DNA of 37,636 bases from Paludibacteraceae bacterium (GCA_017527905.1 JAFXPK010000034.1:1-37636), one strand, 5' to 3'. Counted from the first letter of the stretch, positions 8,966-18,002 are shown. Made by a program: numbers and translations. Notes: generated from the sequence alone by a model not told the origin.

Positions 8966-9005
8966 AATGGAGGGCAGGTTTCCCTGTTCCTCCATTATTG
9001 TTTTT
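8966..9005 (+). terminator. Rho-independent terminator after alaS
   Basis: AATGGAGG (8966-8973) pairs with CCTCCATT (8989-8996), and an inner CAGG/CCTG stem continues the hairpin. A T-rich tail with five T residues (9001-9005) follows directly. It separates alaS from the downstream nucleotidase gene. Confidence 0.8.
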
Positions 9006-9031
9006 AAGAGTTATAACAGAACTGTCCGTCC

Positions 9032-10498
9032 ATGAATCACTACACAATCAAAAACCTCTTAGGTATTCTTCGCAAACCCGCCATCGCCTTGCTAGCTCTC
9101 CTGCTAGCCCTTCCGCTGGTGGCTGGTCCGAACGAGGAGAAGATCCTCCTCGTCTCCGTCAACGACATGCATGCCACGTTCGACAGATTGCCTAAACTGA
9201 AACACTTGGTGGATAGCCTGAAGAACCTCTGCCCGAACGTGCTGGTGCTCTCCGCAGGGGATAACCGCACGGGCAACCCGTTCAACGACCAATACCCTGT
9301 CTCTTCCCTGCCCATGACGGAACTGATGAACTATGCAGGCTTCGACGCCTCCGCTGTCGGCAACCATGATTTTGATGCGAAGACCAGCGGACTTATCGAA
9401 ATGATTAACCATTCGCACTTTCCGCACCTTGCCGCGAACGTGGAACTCCCCGACAGCCTGAAAGGTCGGTTGCAGGGGTACAAGATATTCACAACGGCCG
9501 GTGGTGTGCGGATAGGCGTGTTGAGCCTGTTGCAGCTCAACAGGAATGGCATACCTGACACGCATCCCAAGAACGTGGAGGGGGTACGGTTCTACCCTGT
9601 CAGGGAGACCATCGAGCGTCACCGCTTCCTGCGGAAGGAGTGCGACATCGTCATCCTGCTTACGCACTTGGGTCTTGACGTGGACCAGCAATTGGCGGAT
9701 GAATACGCTGATTTCGCGGATATCATCGTGGGGGGACATTCCCACACGAAAATAGAGGGGGGCATAACCCGGAACGGGGTGCTGATCACGCAGGCGGAGA
9801 ATAAGCTGAAGTATGCCACCGTGACAACCATCGAGACCAGCGGCAAGGCGATCGTCAGCAAGCGGGCGGAGCTCGTGGACCTCAAGTCCATGCCTTCGGA
9901 CAAGAGTGCGGAGGCGTTGGTGAAGTACTTCTCCGACAACGACGAACTGAACCAGGTGATCGGTCAACTCGCGGACTCCATCCGGGACGTGGAGACGATG
10001 GGAGGATTGATGGGCCAATCGTGGATCGGAGAGACGCAGGCGGACGTCGCCGTCATCAACAACGGGAACGTCAGGATCACTGAATTGCCTGCGGGCGATA
10101 TCCATCTGGCGGATGTCTTCCGCATAGACCCTTACGACAATGATGTCATCCTGCTGGAGCTGACGGGCGAAGAGTTGAAGGCGCTCCTCCTGGCCTGCCA
10201 ACGTGCCGACGAGGCGAAGTTTCCCTTCCTGATCGGGGCGAAGTACGAGGCGAAGGTGAACCCGAAGGACTCCTCCCAAATCGAACGCCTCACCCTGAAG
10301 CATATGGACGGGAAGAAATTCGACATGAAAAAGAGTTACAAGGTGGTGACCAGCAGTTATGTGATGAGTATCTCGAAGTTCAATTACAAGAAGAAAAAGG
10401 AGGTGCTTGACGTGAAATGCAACGCCTTGATGGTCAGGTACATCAGGCGGGTTCGGAACATCAGCCAGCCGAAGATTTGCAACGTGTTGGTCAGGTAG
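9032..10498 (+). CDS. Secreted 5'-nucleotidase/metallophosphatase (UshA-like)
   Basis: The 488-residue protein begins with a long basic/hydrophobic signal sequence (about residues 1-31) and so is exported. The N-terminal calcineurin-like metallophosphatase domain shows the dimetal ligands D45/H47 (SVNDMHATF), D77 (LSAGDNRTG), N111/H112 (AVGNHDFD) and GGHSHTK near residue 240. The C-terminal half, with 'NNGNVR' and 'DPYDNDVILLELTGEELKALL', matches the substrate-binding 5'-nucleotidase domain. Family members hydrolyse periplasmic nucleotides or related phosphoesters to salvage nucleosides and phosphate. The C-terminus is somewhat shorter than in UshA and ends in a basic stretch. The exact substrate cannot be read from the sequence. 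Confidence 0.92.
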   Translation: MNHYTIKNLLGILRKPAIALLALLLALPLVAGPNEEKILLVSVNDMHATFDRLPKLKHLVDSLKNLCPNVLVLSAGDNRTGNPFNDQYPVSSLPMTELMNYAGFDASAVGNHDFDAKTSGLIEMINHSHFPHLAANVELPDSLKGRLQGYKIFTTAGGVRIGVLSLLQLNRNGIPDTHPKNVEGVRFYPVRETIERHRFLRKECDIVILLTHLGLDVDQQLADEYADFADIIVGGHSHTKIEGGITRNGVLITQAENKLKYATVTTIETSGKAIVSKRAELVDLKSMPSDKSAEALVKYFSDNDELNQVIGQLADSIRDVETMGGLMGQSWIGETQADVAVINNGNVRITELPAGDIHLADVFRIDPYDNDVILLELTGEELKALLLACQRADEAKFPFLIGAKYEAKVNPKDSSQIERLTLKHMDGKKFDMKKSYKVVTSSYVMSISKFNYKKKKEVLDVKCNALMVRYIRRVRNISQPKICNVLVR

Positions 10499-10530
10499 AA
10501 GGGCATGGTGGGTTTGGTTAAGCGCTTGTT

Positions 10531-10630
10531 CATTTACTATTTAACTATTTACAATTTACGATTTAAACATTTACTGTGATTTTCTATTTAGCTATTTGTT
10601 CACTTACTATTTAACTATTTACGATTTACT
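10531..10630. repeat. AT-rich extragenic repeat, family B (CTATTTAC.ATTTAC units)
   Basis: At least six imperfect copies of 'TTTACTATTTAACTATTTAC' and 'ACGATTTA' fill the space between the nucleotidase and the lipoprotein gene. The same units form the large repeat block at 33110-33440 and occur inverted near 32301-32341. The lipoprotein promoter element begins immediately after the block. Confidence 0.65.
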
Positions 10631-10633
10631 TCG

Positions 10634-10641
10634 TATATTTG
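10634..10641 (+). promoter_or_regulatory. -7 promoter element of the lipoprotein/secreted-protein operon
   Basis: TATATTTG is a perfect TAnnTTTG, 38 bases upstream of the ATG at 10679. It directly abuts the family B repeats, so these repeats occupy the -33 region. Confidence 0.55.
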
Positions 10642-10678
10642 TTTGTCAGATATTCTTTCGAAAATAATTTATCATAAC

Positions 10679-11779
10679 ATGTGTAGACATATAACGGCTA
10701 TATTGCTTGCGGGTTTTGTGCTAATGGGTTGTCTCTCCTGCCAAAAGGGAGAACCGCGGCACGCCATCAATTTTTATCATTGGAAATCCTCCTACCAGGT
10801 GGATGAGGAAGTTCGGTCGTACACGAAGGAACTCGGTTGCGAAAAGGTTTATTTGCACTATTACGATGTGGTGAGGAAAGACGGACGTGTGTTTCCCGTC
10901 AATTTCATAAAACCGATTAAGCAGAACCTCCTGCGTCAGGATTCGGTGCGTATCATACCCGTCATATTCATAGCGAATGAAGTCTTTATGAACATGGATG
11001 AGTCTGGACCCAGTCTTCAGGAGTTGGCCGGCAAAATCTCCCGACTGAATAACACCGTTTCCTCCTATGTGGGTGGGCCCAGTTATCGTGTAGCGCATGT
11101 GGGGAACGAAGGGGAAATGTCAACCGACTGGCCCGCTTCGGTGGACGATTCCAATTCTCCCCAATGCGGGGAAATCCAGTTTGACTGTGACTGGACGCAA
11201 ACCACCAAGGAGAACTATTTCGCCTTCCTCTCCTTCATGAAGAAATCTTTGCCGGGTGTGAAGATCACTAGCACCATCCGCCTGCATCAGATCAAGGACA
11301 GGGAGACGATGGGGGTTCCGCCTGTCGACAAGGGATACCTCATGTGCTACGCCACGAGTGGGGTCGACGATGGATCGGACTCCAATTCTATCCTGGACAT
11401 CAATCTGTTGAAAAACTACACCCAGGACCTGAATAGTTACCCGCTTCCGCTCGACTATGCGCTTCCGCTCTTCTCATGGGGCATCGTCTCCAATCAGAAT
11501 GGGAAAGTGAAACTGGTAAATGGTCTGACGAACAGTGACATGGACGAGACCAGGTTCAAGAAGATCGGTGAGAACAAGTATGAGGTGCTGGAGGATTGCT
11601 TCCTCAACGGGCTCTATATCAACGAGGGTTTCACCGTCGAGATTGAAGAGATCACGCCTCCACTCTTGCGGAGTGCCATCCAATATTTGGACGAAAAGCT
11701 CAATAAGGAATACACCATCGTATATTTCCACCTGAGCAAAGGTTTTTTGAAAAGATATTCCATCGATGACTTAAAATGA
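10679..11779 (+). CDS. Lipoprotein of unknown function, possible TIM-barrel (DUF3142-like)
   Basis: I place the start at the ATG at 10679 because it gives a compact lipoprotein signal (MCRHITAILLAGFVLMGCLSCQ; lipobox LMGC or CLSC) and lies after the promoter element at 10634. The frame is open 12 codons further upstream. The 366-residue protein is predicted to sit in the envelope as a lipoprotein. The pattern of beta strands ending in 'KVYLHYYDV', 'IIPVIFIANEV', 'EIQFDCDWT..TKENYFAFL' and 'ITSTIRLHQ' resembles a TIM barrel of the DUF3142 or GH18-like type, where a D-x-D-W element sits on strand 4. This is a fold-level impression only. It is seven bases from the next gene, so both are one operon. 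Confidence 0.75.
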   Translation: MCRHITAILLAGFVLMGCLSCQKGEPRHAINFYHWKSSYQVDEEVRSYTKELGCEKVYLHYYDVVRKDGRVFPVNFIKPIKQNLLRQDSVRIIPVIFIANEVFMNMDESGPSLQELAGKISRLNNTVSSYVGGPSYRVAHVGNEGEMSTDWPASVDDSNSPQCGEIQFDCDWTQTTKENYFAFLSFMKKSLPGVKITSTIRLHQIKDRETMGVPPVDKGYLMCYATSGVDDGSDSNSILDINLLKNYTQDLNSYPLPLDYALPLFSWGIVSNQNGKVKLVNGLTNSDMDETRFKKIGENKYEVLEDCFLNGLYINEGFTVEIEEITPPLLRSAIQYLDEKLNKEYTIVYFHLSKGFLKRYSIDDLK

Positions 11780-11786
11780 ATTTGAT

Positions 11787-13973
11787 ATGAGACGATACCT
11801 CCTTATAACAGTTTTGTTCCTTGGTTGGGCGATGAATCTCTTCCCTTGTGCGGAAGATGGGGAAAGTACCATAATTTCTCACAATGACCTCTTTCCCGAA
11901 GCTGTACCCTATGAAGACGGCTTCGATTATCTTATTGAGAACGAGGAATGCAGGGATTTCCAATATTTCTACAACCATTATTGTTTCGGTTGCTACAAAA
12001 GGAAACCCAACTCCGGGAACATGGAGGAGTGGGCGAAATACCTGAAAATAGACGAGGAACAGGCCTATTACCTGGTCAATAAGGTGCCTCAGCAGGCGAT
12101 AGACTCTTTGCTGGTTTATGGGTCGAGTAACGATCCCCAGCTGAAGTTCGCCGACAAGGCTTTCTGCAAGAAATGGAGGAACGCCTTAACCTACATCTCC
12201 TTCGCGAAGTATCTGGAGCCTTATATGTCTTGGGAAAATGGCGACGATTATGATCTCTGGCAGTATCCGTATGATACAGAATGGTACGAGCCAAGGAGGC
12301 CAAGCATCCTCAATTTGGACTATACGACGGTCCTGAACAATATGATCGAGGCCTATGACAGGCAGAAGGACAAGGAGTTGAAACTCCGGTATGGCTATCA
12401 AATCGTTCGTTTCGCGCATTATAACGGGCAATACGAGGATGCGGTGCGATACTTCGACAAGTATGTGGAATCGCTGAACTACAAGCCGGAGATCTACTAT
12501 TATGCGTTAAGCCAAAAGGCGGGCGCATTGTGCGGATTCTACTACCGGACAGAGAAAGGTGCTAACTTACGAGACCAAGCGGACAACAAATATGCCATGG
12601 ACTTCCTTAAGGTCTTCACCTATTCCAGGGATCTGAAATACTCTGCCTATAAATCTTTGAGCGATGGCGCTTTGGGGGATTTGTATAAAATGGCGAAATC
12701 TCTCCCCAAACGGGAGGCATGCAGCCTCTATTTCATGTTGGGATTCAACTCCTTCAACAGCGGATTGAAAGAGTTGGAGAAGATCGCGTCGCTCTCCCCC
12801 GATTCATACATGGCGGATGTTTTGATGAGCGGTTATATAGCCTCCCTTTATCTCAACGAATGGAACACTGAAGGATTGAAGGATAATAATCTCAAACATG
12901 CGCTTGGTCTGGCGGAAACCATACTCCAAAAGTCTCCCCGTCAGAACTTCTGGCATCTGTGCGCCGCCCATCTGTCTGCCTATGAAGGTATGAATGACCA
13001 GGCAAAGCAACATCTTTCGAAGGTGAAAAGCAACCGTCCTTGCTACAAGGCCAACAAGGATCGGCTCGCCACCTACATAGCGATTACTGATGTTGAGGAA
13101 ATGACCAGGGAAACGGCGAATAATATTTACAGGAAGCACGAGGAGACCCTCAAGGAACCGTTCCTGCGCAAAGTGATGGCGGAGCGCATGGACTCAGTCG
13201 ACATGGAGATGCAACGGGACTTGCTCTCCTTCGAGTACCTGAAAGGCTTCGACAGCAAGTTGTGGGAAAAGGCCATTGCCTTCGGAACCAACCCGAACCT
13301 GAACAGCTTCGAGAAATGGTTGCTGAAGTGCAACAACTATTCGTTGGATAGCGTACGGGGCGAACTCTCGAGAAGCTACCTCCATGAGGGTAATATCCCT
13401 AAGGCGCTTGAATATGCGCGGTATTACAAGACAGAGGATATGCCGTTGAAGAGCGTCTTTTGCTACAATGTCGACAGAACCATCTGGGAATTGCCGGAGG
13501 AGAATAGTGATTTCCACTCGGATTACACCAATGAGTTGATTGACAAGAAACTGAAGTTGGACAAAGTATCCTACGTGGATCTGCTGAAACAGCTCAACGC
13601 TTTGTACAAGACTGCGCAGAAGGATGGTGAGAAGGGAGCCAAGGCCGCCTTCCTATTGGGCAATTTCTATTTCAACGTCAGTCCTAAGGGATATTACAGG
13701 GACCAATTGTTCCAGTACGGACGTGAGGAGGCCCGTGATGAAAATTATAGTTACAGGACGGACAAGGATTTCCTCGAAATGGCTGACCAAAAGAACTTCC
13801 AGGACGACGAATTGAAGGCGAAGATCGTTTTCGCGATGGCGAAAGTGAACAACGAGAACCATGGCAAACCAGGTTCTAATTACCAACGGTTGACGAGCGG
13901 GTACAAACGGACGAAGGCGTACAAGACTTTCGTCTCCAAATGTTCGTACTTCAGCAAATATGTGAATGATTAA
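11787..13973 (+). CDS. Large secreted protein of unknown function with TPR-like helical repeats
   Basis: This 728-residue protein begins with a signal peptide (MRRYLLITVLFLGWAMNLFPC), possibly a lipoprotein signal since a cysteine follows at residue 21. The mature part is rich in Y, K and E and looks all-helical. Repeated helical pairs such as 'AHYNGQYEDAVRYFDKYVESL', 'LSAYEGMNDQAKQHLSKV' and 'YLHEGNIPKALEYARYY' have TPR or SEL1-like spacing. An N-terminal region has several cysteines and 'EECRDFQYFYNHYCFGCYKR'. No enzymatic motif is visible. The protein resembles a class of long Bacteroidetes secreted proteins with no known role. It is seven bases downstream of the lipoprotein gene and probably acts with it. 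No close family is recognised. Confidence 0.75.
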   Translation: MRRYLLITVLFLGWAMNLFPCAEDGESTIISHNDLFPEAVPYEDGFDYLIENEECRDFQYFYNHYCFGCYKRKPNSGNMEEWAKYLKIDEEQAYYLVNKVPQQAIDSLLVYGSSNDPQLKFADKAFCKKWRNALTYISFAKYLEPYMSWENGDDYDLWQYPYDTEWYEPRRPSILNLDYTTVLNNMIEAYDRQKDKELKLRYGYQIVRFAHYNGQYEDAVRYFDKYVESLNYKPEIYYYALSQKAGALCGFYYRTEKGANLRDQADNKYAMDFLKVFTYSRDLKYSAYKSLSDGALGDLYKMAKSLPKREACSLYFMLGFNSFNSGLKELEKIASLSPDSYMADVLMSGYIASLYLNEWNTEGLKDNNLKHALGLAETILQKSPRQNFWHLCAAHLSAYEGMNDQAKQHLSKVKSNRPCYKANKDRLATYIAITDVEEMTRETANNIYRKHEETLKEPFLRKVMAERMDSVDMEMQRDLLSFEYLKGFDSKLWEKAIAFGTNPNLNSFEKWLLKCNNYSLDSVRGELSRSYLHEGNIPKALEYARYYKTEDMPLKSVFCYNVDRTIWELPEENSDFHSDYTNELIDKKLKLDKVSYVDLLKQLNALYKTAQKDGEKGAKAAFLLGNFYFNVSPKGYYRDQLFQYGREEARDENYSYRTDKDFLEMADQKNFQDDELKAKIVFAMAKVNNENHGKPGSNYQRLTSGYKRTKAYKTFVSKCSYFSKYVND

Positions 13974-14009
13974 ATCATGCCATCATGCGTGAATGACGGC
14001 GAAAATATG

Positions 14010-14017
14010 TATTTTTG
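14010..14017 (+). promoter_or_regulatory. -7 promoter element of kdsA
   Basis: TATTTTTG fits TAnnTTTG perfectly and lies 25 bases upstream of the kdsA ATG. No good TTTG was found at -33. Confidence 0.5.
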
Positions 14018-14041
14018 TTCAGAAAATTAATGGTGTAGATT

Positions 14042-14863
14042 ATGATAGACTTAAAACACATTAGCCCGAAACTGAAACATACCGAATCGGGCAATTTCTT
14101 CCTGATGGCGGGTCCATGCGTCGTTGAGGGAGAGGAGATGGCGTTCCAGATCGCGGAACATGTAGTGGCACTCACGGAAAGATTCAAAATACCATATATC
14201 TTCAAGGCATCCTACCGCAAGGCGAACCGCTCCAAGGCGGACTCCTTCACGGGAATCGGCGATGAGAAGGCGTTGAAGATCCTGAGGAAGATCAGCGAGA
14301 CGTTCGACGTGCCGGTCGTATCCGACATCCATTCGGAAGAGGAGGCGCAACTGGCGGCCGAGTATGTGGATATCCTGCAGATCCCCGCTTTCCTTTGCAG
14401 GCAGACCGACCTCCTGGTGGCTGCGGCGAAGACGGGCAAGGCAGTCAACATCAAGAAGGGGCAGTTCCTCTCTCCGCCGGCGATGGCTTTCGCGGCACAG
14501 AAGGTGCGCAGCGCGGGGAACAACAACATCATGTTGACGGACCGTGGCACCTGCTTCGGCTACCAGGACCTTATCGTGGACTTCCGTGGCATCCCTGAGA
14601 TGCAGAAGATAGGCTATCCGGTCATTTTGGATGCGACACACTCGTTGCAGCAGCCTAACCAAGGCACTGGCGTGACGGGTGGCAACCCAGCCATGATCGA
14701 GACCATCGCCAAGGCGGGCGTGGCGGTAGGCGTGGACGGACTCTTCATGGAGACCCACTTCGACCCTGCCCATGCCAAGTCGGACGGGGCGAACATGCTT
14801 CCGTTGGACAAGATGGCGGACCTCCTCGAAAAACTGGTGCGTGTGCGCGAAGCAATCCTTTGA
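14042..14863 (+). CDS. kdsA: 3-deoxy-8-phosphooctulonate synthase
   Basis: The enzyme condenses phosphoenolpyruvate with arabinose 5-phosphate to give KDO-8-phosphate for the lipopolysaccharide inner core. Its 273 residues contain the family's PEP and arabinose-5-phosphate motifs: KASYRKANRSK, QIPAFLCRQTDLL, NIKKGQFLSP, TDRGTCFGYQDLIVDFR, DATHSLQQP and METHFDPAHAKSDG. The cysteine C26 in 'LMAGPCVVEG' occupies the position that is Cys in metal-dependent KDO-8-P synthases and Asn in the metal-independent enteric form, so this one is probably metal-dependent (inference from established family alignments). It has its own promoter element and is followed after 15 bases by the MATE transporter gene. 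Confidence 0.97.
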   Translation: MIDLKHISPKLKHTESGNFFLMAGPCVVEGEEMAFQIAEHVVALTERFKIPYIFKASYRKANRSKADSFTGIGDEKALKILRKISETFDVPVVSDIHSEEEAQLAAEYVDILQIPAFLCRQTDLLVAAAKTGKAVNIKKGQFLSPPAMAFAAQKVRSAGNNNIMLTDRGTCFGYQDLIVDFRGIPEMQKIGYPVILDATHSLQQPNQGTGVTGGNPAMIETIAKAGVAVGVDGLFMETHFDPAHAKSDGANMLPLDKMADLLEKLVRVREAIL

Positions 14864-14878
14864 ACATAGGCAATATCC

Positions 14879-16279
14879 GTGGATCGGCTGATTGAGTACT
14901 TCCGGGGATACATGCCCTTCTACCGTCGCAACCTGAAGCTGGCTGTGCCGGTCATGTTGGCGCAGCTGGGCCAGGCTACGGTGCAGCTGCTGGATACCAT
15001 CATGGTGGGGCAACTGGGCAAGACGGAGCTGGCGGCTGTCTCCTTCGGGGGAGCAGTGTTCTTCGTCGGCTTCGCGGCCGCCTTGGGTCTCTCGTTCGGC
15101 TCGACACCACTCATCGGGGTGGAGTATGCCTCCGGACATCACCGCAAGGTATCCTCCATCTTCCAGAACTCCATCCTGTTCAACACGATCGTCACCCTGG
15201 TGATCGGGTCGCTGATGCTGGGGCTCCACCACTTCATGGATAGTCTCGGCCAGCCGGAGGAGGTGTGTCCGATGGCGAAGTCCTACTACCTGATTCTGCT
15301 CAGTTCCCTACCCTTTGTGCTGTGGTTCCAAGCCTTCCGACAGTTCATGGACGGTGTGGGCAACACGAAGTACGCCATGATCGTGACCGTTTCGGGCAAT
15401 GTGCTCAACATCCTCCTCAACTGGTTACTCATCTTCGGTGAGCTCGGGTGTCCGAGGCTGGGCGTGGACGGAGCGGCCTATGCGACCCTCATCTCGCGCG
15501 TCTGCATGTGCTTCGCCTTCATCCTGCTGGTACGGGCCAAACAACCCTACTCACGCTATTTCAAGTTCTTCGGCTGGGATAGATTCACCCTGCGGGAGCT
15601 CAAAGACCTCCTGCGGATCAGTTCCCCCATCGGCCTGCAAATGTTCATGGAGACCTTCGGTATGAATGTGGCGGTGATGTTCGTCGGGCTCTGCGGCACA
15701 GTCGCCTTGGCGAGCCATCAGATCGCCATCACCATCTCCTGCGTCACGTGGATGATCAGTTGCGGCATCGCCTCCGCCACCACGATACGCGTCAGCCACC
15801 AACTGGGGGCGAAGGAGTTCCACGCCGTGCGGAAAGCGGGCATCGCCTCCATACACCTCAGCCTCTTCTTCATGGGGCTCTGTTCCATCCTCATCATCCT
15901 CTTCAGGACCCCGATCGCGCAAATATTCACGGAGGATGCGGAGGTGATCGAATTGGCCTCCATCCTGCTCATCATGACCGGTATTTACCAAATGGGGGAT
16001 GGCTTGCAGACCGTCACCATCGGAGCCTTGCGGGGCATGAAGAACGTCATCACCCCGATGGTGGTCGCCTTCATCTGCTACATCGTCGTGACCATCTCCG
16101 TCAGCTATTTCTGCGGCATCTACCTAGGTTGGGGCGCACCCGGCATCTGGTTCGCCTATATCCTTGAGCTATACCTCGCCTCCTTCCTGCTGGTAAGGCG
16201 ATTCAGGAAAGACACGAAAAGGATCATCGAGGAGGGTGGACTCCCCGAAGAAACCAACCAGTTCTCTAAGTGCTTGTAA
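14879..16279 (+). CDS. MATE-family multidrug/sodium antiporter
   Basis: The 466-residue polytopic membrane protein belongs to the MATE family. The sequence shows twelve hydrophobic helices in two homologous halves. Signature stretches include 'LKLAVPVMLAQLGQATVQLLDTIMVGQLGKTELAAVSFG' near the N-terminus and 'ASHQIAITISCVTWMISCGIASATTIRVSHQLGA' in the second half. MATE proteins export cationic drugs or metabolites in exchange for Na+ or H+. The start is probably the GTG at 14879, since it gives a normal-length cytoplasmic N-terminus; an ATG at 14910 is an alternative. It starts 15 bases after kdsA and is likely co-transcribed. The substrate is not predictable. Confidence 0.95.
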   Translation: MDRLIEYFRGYMPFYRRNLKLAVPVMLAQLGQATVQLLDTIMVGQLGKTELAAVSFGGAVFFVGFAAALGLSFGSTPLIGVEYASGHHRKVSSIFQNSILFNTIVTLVIGSLMLGLHHFMDSLGQPEEVCPMAKSYYLILLSSLPFVLWFQAFRQFMDGVGNTKYAMIVTVSGNVLNILLNWLLIFGELGCPRLGVDGAAYATLISRVCMCFAFILLVRAKQPYSRYFKFFGWDRFTLRELKDLLRISSPIGLQMFMETFGMNVAVMFVGLCGTVALASHQIAITISCVTWMISCGIASATTIRVSHQLGAKEFHAVRKAGIASIHLSLFFMGLCSILIILFRTPIAQIFTEDAEVIELASILLIMTGIYQMGDGLQTVTIGALRGMKNVITPMVVAFICYIVVTISVSYFCGIYLGWGAPGIWFAYILELYLASFLLVRRFRKDTKRIIEEGGLPEETNQFSKCL

Positions 16280-16344
16280 CCGGGAACTTCTCTTCTCTAA
16301 ATACGGCAACAGGATGTTAAGGGGGAACACCAATTCACCCCACA

Positions 16345-17037
16345 TCAATCGTCATGGTGATGCCATGAACCTCCCGAACCACGACTCTCCTTAACAGTTC
16401 CGTGGTACATATAAAGAAGGATAGCCGTTTTGCAATCAGGCAATAGCTCTAATTTGAAATACCTATAATCATATTTGTAATCAGGTTCTTCCCCCTCCTT
16501 TATCGCCGCCTTTTCGGCATCTCTCTTTTCATGATAATCCTCATCCATAAAGTCCGAATCAATCGTTTCCGAATATCCATGCACAATTGGGAAGAAAAGG
16601 ACTCTGTCTTTCGTTTTCGCGGTTCCACTTGGATCAATCTCTATGAGTCGGGTGCTGTCGATTGGTTCTTCAAACTCTATAACCCATTGATCACCCCAAT
16701 CGTTTCGATCCGTATGGACTCCTTCATACGAATTGACTTTGAATTTTGGCAGAGAAAGGCTTGAGGCTTCATTTTCCACTAAGAAATTACGCACGTATGA
16801 CTCCTGGGTCCGTTCTCGATAGATTCTTTCATTATTTTTGTCCGCACACGATTTGCAACTTCTGAGAAAGGCGAACGGGAACACTAGGATGATGAGGAAC
16901 CAAATGCCCATCTTCTTTTTTGAAACGTTCTTACGGAGCACCTTGGTCAACACGAATCTGATGATTCCAAAGGCAATGACCAATAGTACGAAATAGACTA
17001 TGTAGGCTACAATTGATATTTTTATTAAATCTTCCAT
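16345..17037 (-). CDS. Hypothetical two-helix membrane protein
   Basis: The 230-residue protein has two transmembrane helices close to the N-terminus (about residues 7-29 and 43-60), separated by a short basic loop (VLRKNVSKKK). A soluble domain of about 165 residues follows. It contains a 'SCKSCADK' cysteine pair directly after the second helix, a 'WVIEFEEPIDSTRLIEIDPSG' segment that looks like beta strands, an acidic helical insert (EKAAIKEGEEPDYKYDY) and a histidine-rich end (SWHHHDD). I do not recognise a family. It converges on the MATE gene and is divergent from the membrane protein at 17170. Base composition is more AT-rich than in the genes to the left, consistent with accessory DNA. 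Confidence 0.7.
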   Translation of the reverse strand: MEDLIKISIVAYIVYFVLLVIAFGIIRFVLTKVLRKNVSKKKMGIWFLIILVFPFAFLRSCKSCADKNNERIYRERTQESYVRNFLVENEASSLSLPKFKVNSYEGVHTDRNDWGDQWVIEFEEPIDSTRLIEIDPSGTAKTKDRVLFFPIVHGYSETIDSDFMDEDYHEKRDAEKAAIKEGEEPDYKYDYRYFKLELLPDCKTAILLYMYHGTVKESRGSGGSWHHHDD

Positions 17038-17088
17038 ATATTATGTGCTGTTAATAGTTTTAAAAGTACTCTGCTAATTTAATTGTAG

Positions 17089-17096
17089 CAAAAGTA
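17089..17096 (-). promoter_or_regulatory. -7 promoter element for the 16345-17037 gene
   Basis: The minus strand reads TACTTTTG, a perfect TAnnTTTG, 52 bases upstream of the start codon in the divergent intergenic space. Confidence 0.45.
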
Positions 17097-17169
17097 AATA
17101 TTAAATTCCATTTTTTATAACTTTACAAAGTTTACTGAATCTATTTTTAATAAAAAACAAATTGAATAT

Positions 17170-17868
17170 ATGAAGATTGTAGGTGGAATAACGGGAGTTG
17201 TATTCTCTCTGGTAAAATCTCTTATTAAAGGTTTAGGTGCTAAAGCGATTGGCATTATTGTCAAAGGACTAGTTATTGGCGTCGTTATCGCAGTGGTATT
17301 AACAGCTCTTGTTTTTTCATGGGGTGAATTCAGCAAATTGAGGCTCCTCATATCCGTTGTGTTCTTTTTAGCCGCCACCGCTGGGGTTGCCGTTTGTTAT
17401 GTCTTGCATAGGGCTCCTGAAATTATCGATCCATCCATCGACCACACAATCGCCTCCAATTACGATTACATTCAAAGCAAGGTAGGCGGTATTTCAGAAA
17501 AGGCAGATCCTGTTACGCTCTTTAACTCGTCTAAGGAATTCATCTTAAGCAAGCTCGGATTCTTATCGCCTTTTTTGTCGGGTTTGACATACGAACAATT
17601 CTCAAAATATGCTAATAAAGCGGCTCAACTGGGAAGTAATGTGTCGGGGGCTGTCAATAACACCTATTCCTACCTGACCAATCTGCAGAATAGCAAGAAC
17701 GATCCTGAGACTTATTTGATCAATTTCCTTTCTCCAATTAAATCGTTATATAAAATTCCTATCAACGACGTAAAAGGCAAAATCAAACTGGCACTTATTC
17801 TTGTCCCTATTTTGTGCTTGGGAATCCGTATTTGGCTGAATGCGGACCTTGTGAAGAGCTTCTTTTAA
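17170..17868 (+). CDS. Hypothetical membrane protein with glycine-rich amphipathic N-terminus
   Basis: This 232-residue protein is not recognised. The N-terminal 30 residues alternate glycine and hydrophobic residues with spaced lysines (VKSLIKGLGAKAIGIIVKG). They run into a strong transmembrane segment (about 28-50), a second one (about 58-80) and a last one near the C-terminus (about 206-222, ALILVPILCLGIRIWL). Between them lies a soluble stretch rich in S, N, Y and A with 'QLGSNVSGAVNNTYSYLTNLQNSKND'. The N-terminus resembles pore-forming or holin-like helices, but this is only composition. It is divergent from the 16345-17037 membrane protein, shares the same AT-rich composition, and has a weak promoter match (TAACTTTA at 17118). 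Confidence 0.7.
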   Translation: MKIVGGITGVVFSLVKSLIKGLGAKAIGIIVKGLVIGVVIAVVLTALVFSWGEFSKLRLLISVVFFLAATAGVAVCYVLHRAPEIIDPSIDHTIASNYDYIQSKVGGISEKADPVTLFNSSKEFILSKLGFLSPFLSGLTYEQFSKYANKAAQLGSNVSGAVNNTYSYLTNLQNSKNDPETYLINFLSPIKSLYKIPINDVKGKIKLALILVPILCLGIRIWLNADLVKSFF

Positions 17869-17921
17869 CGGAGTCTTGGGCGCAAAAACATCTTGACAGT
17901 ACAGTTGAGGGACATATAAGG

Positions 17922-17950
17922 AAAAGGGGAACAAGCGAGCCCGTTCCCCT
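17922..17950 (-). terminator. Terminator of the first beta-barrel paralog
   Basis: A perfect 8-bp stem (AGGGGAAC at 17925-17932 with GTTCCCCT at 17943-17950, 10-base loop) is followed by a few T residues on the minus strand. It lies between two converging genes and may act for the leftward one that ends at 18003. Confidence 0.55.
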
Positions 17951-18002
17951 ATCTCAGTCTGTTGTCACCATCCTACGGAAGGTGCGACAGCCGTTATCAG
18001 CA

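Noticed and set aside
10643..10678. Upstream extension of the lipoprotein frame by 12 codons
   Set aside because: It would place extra residues ahead of the lipoprotein signal and start only two bases after the promoter element.
14051..15232. 393-codon minus-strand open frame opposite kdsA and the MATE gene
   Set aside because: It spans two securely identified genes on the other strand and its translation is rich in H, R and Q without domains, as expected for an antisense shadow of GC-rich coding sequence.
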